From assembly GCA_014859615.1 (NCBI GenBank), contig JACUTX010000065.1, positions 1 to 11,372 of the forward strand: DNA of 11,372 nucleotides, given 5' to 3'. Position numbers and translations under genes: made by a program. Of this stretch, positions 6,910 through 11,372 are shown piece by piece. Numbering within the stretch: position 1 is the first letter of the stretch; each line of letters begins with the position of its first letter. A model generated the notes under the pieces. The model saw only the letters and a program-made list of their open reading frames with translations. It made no database searches and was not told the DNA's origin. This DNA comes from Desulfuromonadales bacterium. Its GTDB lineage: Bacteria; Desulfobacterota; Desulfuromonadia; Desulfuromonadales; UBA2294.

Positions 6910-7576
6910 GCGAAAGAAAAAGCGGGGCCGGTTGCTGACGTTTGTGCTCTGTTCTTTTCTGATTATGGCGATTTTATTCACGGCTCTGATTTTGATGGAG
7001 AATGAGGCGGGAAAAAATTTTCGAGCAGAATTAAGGGCTCGATTTGAAACTGAATTGATCGTCACCGATCAATGGCCCCACGCTCAATCGTTTGATGCCT
7101 TGTATGTTCTGGGCGGAAATATAAAGGCGCAGCGATACAAGTTTAACGTCGTCGAAAAGATTCATGCGCAGAATATTTGTCGAAAAATTTATTTCATGAG
7201 TAATAAAGGGAAAATGGGGTACGACGCCAATATAGCCAGAAACCTGACCGTTGATGAATGGTCCTTTTTGACCCTTGATAACGCGGGAGTTTCCTCTGCC
7301 GATGTCGTGGCGATTACGATGGGAAAGGGGGTGTTCGGGACGATGACCGAAGCCGAAGAGGTGGCTGCATTGGTGTTGAAAAACGGTTACAGAAACCTGT
7401 TGCTGGTGGCGTCGCCTTACCATTCAAAACGAGTCAGGGTGACTTTTGAACATTTTTTAAGTGGAACAGGTATTGAGGTTGTTGTCCTCGGCTCAGGTGA
7501 GCCCAAGTATCTGCGAAGTCTGTTTATGGAATGGTTGAAATTGAAACTTTATAAAATTTTGTTCATGTTGCATTAA
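6899..7576 (+). CDS. DUF218/YdcF-like membrane-anchored protein
   Basis: The 225-residue protein starts with a basic stretch (KRKKKRGR) and one hydrophobic segment (about 12-33), so it is probably a single-pass membrane protein with its main domain outside the cytoplasm. The rest has the DUF218 (SanA/YdcF/ElyC) pattern: DALYVLGGNIKAQRY (66-80), a TEAEEVAALVLKNGYRNLLLVASPYHSKR region (150-178) and a C-terminal basic helix. Relatives are tied to envelope and polysaccharide metabolism, but no activity is well established. Here the expected cluster of small and acidic residues around TMTEAEE is present. It overlaps the amidohydrolase by 11 bases. ATG at 6875 and 6878 are other in-frame starts without a clear ribosome site; 6899 best fits a short basic N-terminus before the membrane helix. 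Confidence 0.72.
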   Translation: MGVKRKKKRGRLLTFVLCSFLIMAILFTALILMENEAGKNFRAELRARFETELIVTDQWPHAQSFDALYVLGGNIKAQRYKFNVVEKIHAQNICRKIYFMSNKGKMGYDANIARNLTVDEWSFLTLDNAGVSSADVVAITMGKGVFGTMTEAEEVAALVLKNGYRNLLLVASPYHSKRVRVTFEHFLSGTGIEVVVLGSGEPKYLRSLFMEWLKLKLYKILFMLH

Positions 7577-7625
7577 GTTGTCCCAGATCGCCCTCCCTTT
7601 CAGGTTTTTGCTAAGAGACCATTTT

Positions 7626-7630
7626 GGGGA
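7626..7630 (+). promoter_or_regulatory. Ribosome binding site deciding the flippase start
   Basis: GGGGA lies seven bases before ATG at 7638. The reading frame extends up to a TTG at 7578, but that region has no such site and would add 20 residues ahead of the usual family N-terminus. Confidence 0.55.
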
Positions 7631-7637
7631 AGAATTT

Positions 7638-9149
7638 ATGCACACGCACAAACTTGCCAGGCGTCTGATGTCAGGATCGGCACTTCGAATCATATCGTTG
7701 CTGGCAAGTGTTATTGTCGCCTTTTTTTTAACGCCCTATCTGATTATTTCACTCGGGGATCGCTTGTACGGTTTCTGGACCCTGGTTGGTGCCTTTATGG
7801 GGTTCTATGGCTTCCTCGATTTCGGCCTGTCCTCCGCCATATCAAGGTATGTCTCCAGAGCCTGTTCACAAAAAGATGATCTTGAAGTGAATGTCGTCAT
7901 CAATACATCTCTGGTGCTTTTCAGTTTTATCGGTTTCGTGGCTCTGCTGATAACAGCTGTTGTGATGTTGATAAGCCCACTCATTATTGCTGAACCTGAA
8001 GATATCACCCTCTTCAGAATCCTGCTTCTGATTTTCGGTATTGATGTTTCGATCGGTTTTCCGATGCGCGCCTTGATGGGAGGACTCGTCGCAAAATTGA
8101 GATATGACATCCTGGTCTGCATCAATATGGCCAAGTTGATCATAAGAACTGCGCTGGTCTTTTATTTCGTTGACTTGGGATACGGACTGGTCGCTTTAGC
8201 GGTGATCACGCTCGGCGTAAATTTTTTGGGGTATATGATTGGCTTTTATAGTTTTAAGCGAAATTACCCGGATGTTGTTTTTGGCAGGGATTATGTTGCA
8301 AAAAACAAAGTAAAACAGCTATTTGACTACAGTAAATATACATTTATCGGGCATATGTCTGATTTCTTAAGATTCAGAATCGATTCTTTTGTGATTGCGG
8401 GGTTTCTCGGGCTGGAAATGGTCACAATCTATGCTATTGCACAGAAACTGATCGATTATTTCGGGAGTTTTGTGATGGGGTCGATGGGGCTTTTAACGCC
8501 GGTTTTCAGTGAATATGAGGGGCGGGGGGAGTTTGACAAGATAAGAAAATTATTTTTAATTTCAACAAAAATTTGCACGATAGTGACCGTCTTTGTCGGC
8601 GGCTGCATCATGTTTTATGGCAAATATTTTATCACCCTCTGGGTAGGGGCTGAATACAATGAAGCCTATGTCATTTTGATTATTTTGTGCCTCGCTTCCA
8701 TGTTCGACCTCATGCAAAACCCGACGATTGGTCTTCTATACGGCATCTCAAAACATAAATACTATGCGATCTCGAATTCATGCGAAGGGGTCTTGAATCT
8801 CGCTGCAAGCCTTATTCTTGTTCGCTATTATGGAATATATGGTGTCGCAATGGGGACATTGATCGGAACATTTTTGTTTAAATTGTTCGTTCAGCCTGTC
8901 TATACCTGCAGGTTTATAAAACAACCGGTCTTAATCTATTATTCTGAAATGCTGTTTTCTATCAGTAAACTGGTCCCTTTGATGCTCATCTATTTTTATT
9001 TCGCAACTTTTTATATTGAAAAAACTTATTTCAGCCTTTTTTCCATTGCTGTGATCCAGGTCGCTCTGTTTATCCCTTATTGTTATCTGTTTGTATTAGG
9101 GAACAGAGAAAGAAGGGTTTTCAGGTTGGGGCTCGCTTCGAGTTCGTAA
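7638..9149 (+). CDS. Wzx-like polysaccharide/O-antigen flippase (MOP superfamily)
   Basis: The 503-residue protein is strongly hydrophobic, with about a dozen membrane segments. The N-terminus, with SALRIISLLASVIVAFFLTP followed by LGDRLYGFWTLVGAF and LLDFGLSSAISRY-like sequence (here FLDFGLSSAISRYVSRA), is characteristic of polysaccharide flippases of the MOP superfamily. These move lipid-linked oligosaccharides from the inner to the outer face of the cytoplasmic membrane. Its presence indicates a Wzx/Wzy-type route, although no polymerase is seen in this window. It begins 61 bases after the DUF218 gene and 81 bases lie between it and the glycosyltransferase. Base composition is somewhat AT-rich, which is common for flippase genes in variable clusters. 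Confidence 0.85.
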   Translation: MHTHKLARRLMSGSALRIISLLASVIVAFFLTPYLIISLGDRLYGFWTLVGAFMGFYGFLDFGLSSAISRYVSRACSQKDDLEVNVVINTSLVLFSFIGFVALLITAVVMLISPLIIAEPEDITLFRILLLIFGIDVSIGFPMRALMGGLVAKLRYDILVCINMAKLIIRTALVFYFVDLGYGLVALAVITLGVNFLGYMIGFYSFKRNYPDVVFGRDYVAKNKVKQLFDYSKYTFIGHMSDFLRFRIDSFVIAGFLGLEMVTIYAIAQKLIDYFGSFVMGSMGLLTPVFSEYEGRGEFDKIRKLFLISTKICTIVTVFVGGCIMFYGKYFITLWVGAEYNEAYVILIILCLASMFDLMQNPTIGLLYGISKHKYYAISNSCEGVLNLAASLILVRYYGIYGVAMGTLIGTFLFKLFVQPVYTCRFIKQPVLIYYSEMLFSISKLVPLMLIYFYFATFYIEKTYFSLFSIAVIQVALFIPYCYLFVLGNRERRVFRLGLASSS

Positions 9150-9230
9150 TTTCTGGGGGTTTTGATCACGTCTCACCGACGATCCAAAGTCTGTCCGAGG
9201 GGGTATCTCTGCCTTTGAGTGAGGTTTCTT

Positions 9231-10142
9231 ATGAACAATGATCCGCTTGTCAGTGTTGTCCTCCCAACCTACAACCGCAAGGATATCATCGGGAGAACTA
9301 TCTCTTCCGTTCTGCAGCAAACATTCACCAACCTGGAATTGATCATCGTTGATGATGGCTCCACGGATGAAACCAGAGAATATGTCGAATCAGAATTTGT
9401 CGACGATCGGATTAACTACCTGTATCAATTAAATAATGGTGTTTCATCGGCACGAAACACCGGTCTGAACCACGTCAATGGTCGCTATGTCGCTTTTATC
9501 GATTCTGATGATCAGTGGGTTGAAACCAAAATTGAAAAGCAATTGGCATTTTTTCGAGAACATCCTGAGGTCGGTCTGATTTTTTGTGACTTCGCCATTG
9601 TTTCTCGTGACGGCTCTGTTTTGGATGTGAACCACCGTATTCCGCGGACTGAAAGTCGAACCCTTACGTTGAGAGAGGTTTTCCTGGATCCGTATTTAGG
9701 GATGCCGACAGTCATGTTGACCAGAGAATTGCTCGCTTCCATTGGTGGATTTGATGAAAAACTCTGTTCCGCCGAAGATGTCGACTTTTTCTTACGGGCT
9801 GCGGTTAAGGCGCCGATCGGCTATCTGCATGAAAAACTGGTGGTCGTTAACAAGACAGAAGGGAGTTTAACCACCTGCATCTCCGCGTCTGATAAAATTC
9901 TGACTTATGAAAACAATATTTTTGTGCTCAATCGATTTGTTAATGAAAACAAAAAGATATGTGATGAAGTCGGTTGTGATGTCTCCCATGCGATGTTTGA
10001 ATTGTACTGCCGTTATGGTCGCTCTTTGTTGTCAAAGAAGAAGAAAGTCGCCTCCAGAGAAAAGTTTTCGATGGCTCATCACTTTAACGTTAATATTGAA
10101 TCTCTTTATCTTCTCTTGAAGACTTATCTTCCAGGGGCGTAA
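9231..10142 (+). CDS. Family 2 glycosyltransferase (GT-A fold)
   Basis: The 303-residue protein opens with VSVVLPTYNRKDIIGRTISSVLQQ (7-30), then IIVDDGSTDETR (38-49), NNGVSSARNTGLNHVNGRYVAFIDSDD (68-94) and AEDVDFFLRA (181-190). These are the nucleotide-sugar binding and metal-binding (DSDD) motifs and the ED-containing catalytic region of GT2 enzymes. It is expected to act at the cytoplasmic side, adding a sugar from a nucleotide donor to a lipid-linked acceptor; donor and linkage cannot be read. No membrane helix is apparent. GAGG at 9221-9224, six bases before the ATG, supports this start over ATG at 9219, which would add only four residues. Confidence 0.9.
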   Translation: MNNDPLVSVVLPTYNRKDIIGRTISSVLQQTFTNLELIIVDDGSTDETREYVESEFVDDRINYLYQLNNGVSSARNTGLNHVNGRYVAFIDSDDQWVETKIEKQLAFFREHPEVGLIFCDFAIVSRDGSVLDVNHRIPRTESRTLTLREVFLDPYLGMPTVMLTRELLASIGGFDEKLCSAEDVDFFLRAAVKAPIGYLHEKLVVVNKTEGSLTTCISASDKILTYENNIFVLNRFVNENKKICDEVGCDVSHAMFELYCRYGRSLLSKKKKVASREKFSMAHHFNVNIESLYLLLKTYLPGA

Positions 10143-10327
10143 TTATTCAGCACCTTTGCTTAAACCGCGCAGCATGTGGGCTACTGCTGTTGTCGAAGGG
10201 AAGTTAAGTGACAACGTTGGACGCAGACAAAAGCTGTAGACCGCATGTTGTAATAAGAGCGCTGAACAGTTACCCAGGGGCTTTATAACTTTTCACTTAA
10301 CGGTGATGCTGATAGTGAGGGAATGTC
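10143..10327 (+). other. 185-base intergenic region with foldable sequence
   Basis: This is the longest gap in the window. It contains an imperfect inverted repeat (10169-10251, described separately) and a second pair, GTTAAGTGA (10203-10211) and TCACTTAAC (10293-10301), which would compete with it. An AT-rich TTTATAAC block (10282-10289) resembles a -10 element but lacks a good -35. A 21-codon frame (10174-10239) has no ribosome site. A ribosome site, GAGGGA (10317-10322), serves the next gene. Confidence 0.5.
10169..10251 (+). ncRNA. Possible structured RNA or leader element upstream of the deacetylase gene
   Basis: Bases 10169-10184 can pair with 10236-10251: fifteen of sixteen positions pair, including three G-U pairs, with a G-A mismatch at 10180/10240. 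Inside it, GTTGTC (10189-10194) pairs with GACAAC (10210-10215). The result would be a long stem with an internal hairpin. I recognise no known riboswitch or small RNA family. It could be a leader structure, a short mobile or repeat remnant, or chance. Confidence 0.3.
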
Positions 10328-11371
10328 ATGAATCTTATTATTACGATAGACACCGAAGCTGACAACTGGGGCTGTTATAATCAGACAGGATACAGCCTGA
10401 AAAACCTCGAACGCATCCCCTTGCTGCAAAATCTTTTTGATGAATTCAAGGTCAGGCCGACCTATCTGATTACTTATCCGGTTGCGACCGATCAGCGGTG
10501 TATCGAGATGTTCAGAGGTTATCTCGATGCGGGGAAATGTGAGATCGGCATGCACTGCCACCCCTGGAATACTCCCCCTTTCGACAGACGGGTTAGCAAC
10601 CTTAATTTTCATACTATGTTATGCAACCTCCCTGAGGAGTTACAGGATCAAAAGCTCGAAACTCTGCATGAGGTGATCTGTCGCAATCTCGGGGTTGTTC
10701 CTGTCTCTTTTCGCGCTGGTCGCTGGGGTTTCGGGCTCTCTACGGCGAGATCGCTCTGCCGACTCGGCTACCGGGTCGATACCTCCGTGACACCGTATGT
10801 CAGTGTAAAGAAGTATGGTGGACCAGACTTTTCAGATTTTGGGCCTGAGCCGTTTATCTTTTACCCCGGAGGGAATGTGGGGGGCGAGGGGCGCAATTCT
10901 TTATTGCAGGTACCGGCCACTGTCGGCTTTCTGCAGCCAAACTTTTCATTATGTCATCAGCTGATGCAGTCGATAGAGGGTCCTGTTGTTAAAAGACTCA
11001 GGTTGAAAGGGGTGCTCGATTATCTCGGATTGTTGAACAAGGTCTGGCTGTCGCCTGAATTGGCTGATGCCAATGCCATGATCCGCCTTGCCAAACGGAT
11101 GGAAACAAACCATCACAACTGTCTCAATATGGTTTTTCATTCCACGAGTCTGGTTGCCGGATTAAGTCCCTTTGTCAAGACAAAAGAAGATGAGCAGCTT
11201 TTTTTCATGAAGATCAGAAGCTTTCTGGAGTTTGCTCGTGAATCGGGTTGGAATTCCGTAACTCTGGCTCAATTTGAAGCGACATTTAAACCTCCTGTGA
11301 TCCCGACCATCGGGATCGGAAACAGCAGCCTGTTTGCCATGAACCAATCTCAGGCTGAAAAAACGATTTGA
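10328..11371 (+). CDS. Polysaccharide deacetylase-like protein (NodB-homology/WalW-like)
   Basis: The 347-residue protein starts with LIITIDTEADNW (3-14), a DTE variant of the first CE4 motif seen in WalW- and exopolysaccharide-associated deacetylases. It continues with EIGMHCHPW (72-80; His76 and His78), FRAGRWGFG (128-136) and MVFHSTSL (268-275; His271). Asp8 with Glu10 and the two histidines would be metal and catalytic ligands. There is no signal peptide, so it probably acts in the cytoplasm or on a lipid-linked intermediate, removing an N-acetyl (or other acyl) group from sugar (inference). The gene is complete, its TGA ending one base before the window end. GAGGGA at 10317-10322 supports the start. 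The changed first motif means that activity is likely but not certain. Confidence 0.75.
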   Translation: MNLIITIDTEADNWGCYNQTGYSLKNLERIPLLQNLFDEFKVRPTYLITYPVATDQRCIEMFRGYLDAGKCEIGMHCHPWNTPPFDRRVSNLNFHTMLCNLPEELQDQKLETLHEVICRNLGVVPVSFRAGRWGFGLSTARSLCRLGYRVDTSVTPYVSVKKYGGPDFSDFGPEPFIFYPGGNVGGEGRNSLLQVPATVGFLQPNFSLCHQLMQSIEGPVVKRLRLKGVLDYLGLLNKVWLSPELADANAMIRLAKRMETNHHNCLNMVFHSTSLVAGLSPFVKTKEDEQLFFMKIRSFLEFARESGWNSVTLAQFEATFKPPVIPTIGIGNSSLFAMNQSQAEKTI

Positions 11372-11372
11372 A

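Noticed and set aside
10174..10239. A 21-codon frame starting at ATG 10174 in the intergenic region
   Set aside because: No ribosome binding site, overlaps the inverted repeat, and no recognisable sequence; kept only as a note on the gap.
1..11372. Exosortase/PEP-CTERM (XrtA) cluster
   Set aside because: DegT, GNAT, ligase and deacetylase genes resemble parts of such clusters, but no exosortase, PEP-CTERM protein or associated decarboxylase is present in the window.

Overview
The window looks like part of a cell-surface polysaccharide (exopolysaccharide or O-antigen type) gene cluster from a Gram-negative bacterium. Base composition is moderate, all genes lie on the + strand, and the gene styles (DegT aminotransferase, CelD-like acyltransferase, Wzx-like flippase, WalW-like deacetylase) suggest a Desulfuromonadia/Geobacter-like or related proteobacterial source. 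That taxonomic guess is inference. No rRNA, tRNA, insertion sequence or CRISPR array is visible.

Layout. Bases 1-708 hold the C-terminal part of a DegT/DnrJ/EryC1/StrS-type sugar aminotransferase, ending at a short hairpin plus T-run. Next come two acyltransferases of the GNAT superfamily: a small one at 800-1504 and a larger CelD/FemAB-like one at 1538-2626. After a 98-base gap there is a tight cassette with near-zero spacing: a stand-alone carrier protein (2725-2970), an acyl-CoA-dehydrogenase-type flavoenzyme (2987-4132), a stand-alone amino-acid adenylation enzyme (4134-5741), a metal-dependent amidohydrolase (5734-6909) and a membrane-anchored DUF218/YdcF-like protein (6899-7576). The export and assembly part follows: a multi-spanning polysaccharide flippase (7638-9149), a family 2 glycosyltransferase (9231-10142), and, after a 185-base gap with foldable sequence, a polysaccharide-deacetylase-like protein (10328-11371).

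How the genes may work together. The most interesting part is the carrier protein/dehydrogenase/adenylation trio. The same three enzyme types oxidise a carrier-bound amino acid in secondary metabolism: PltL/PltE/PltF and PigG/PigA/PigI turn prolyl-S-carrier into pyrrolyl-2-carboxyl-S-carrier; CloN5/CloN3/CloN4 do so for a sugar-linked pyrrole; ZmaH/ZmaG/ZmaJ belong to aminomalonyl-ACP synthesis. Here the trio lies among polysaccharide genes and has no visible condensation or thioesterase domain. My inference is that an amino acid is adenylated, loaded on the carrier, oxidised there, and moved by one of the two GNAT-type transferases onto a sugar (perhaps the amino sugar made by the aminotransferase). 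The lipid-linked unit would then be flipped. The amidohydrolase would be a tailoring enzyme of unknown substrate. The amino acid and the acceptor cannot be read from the sequence with confidence.
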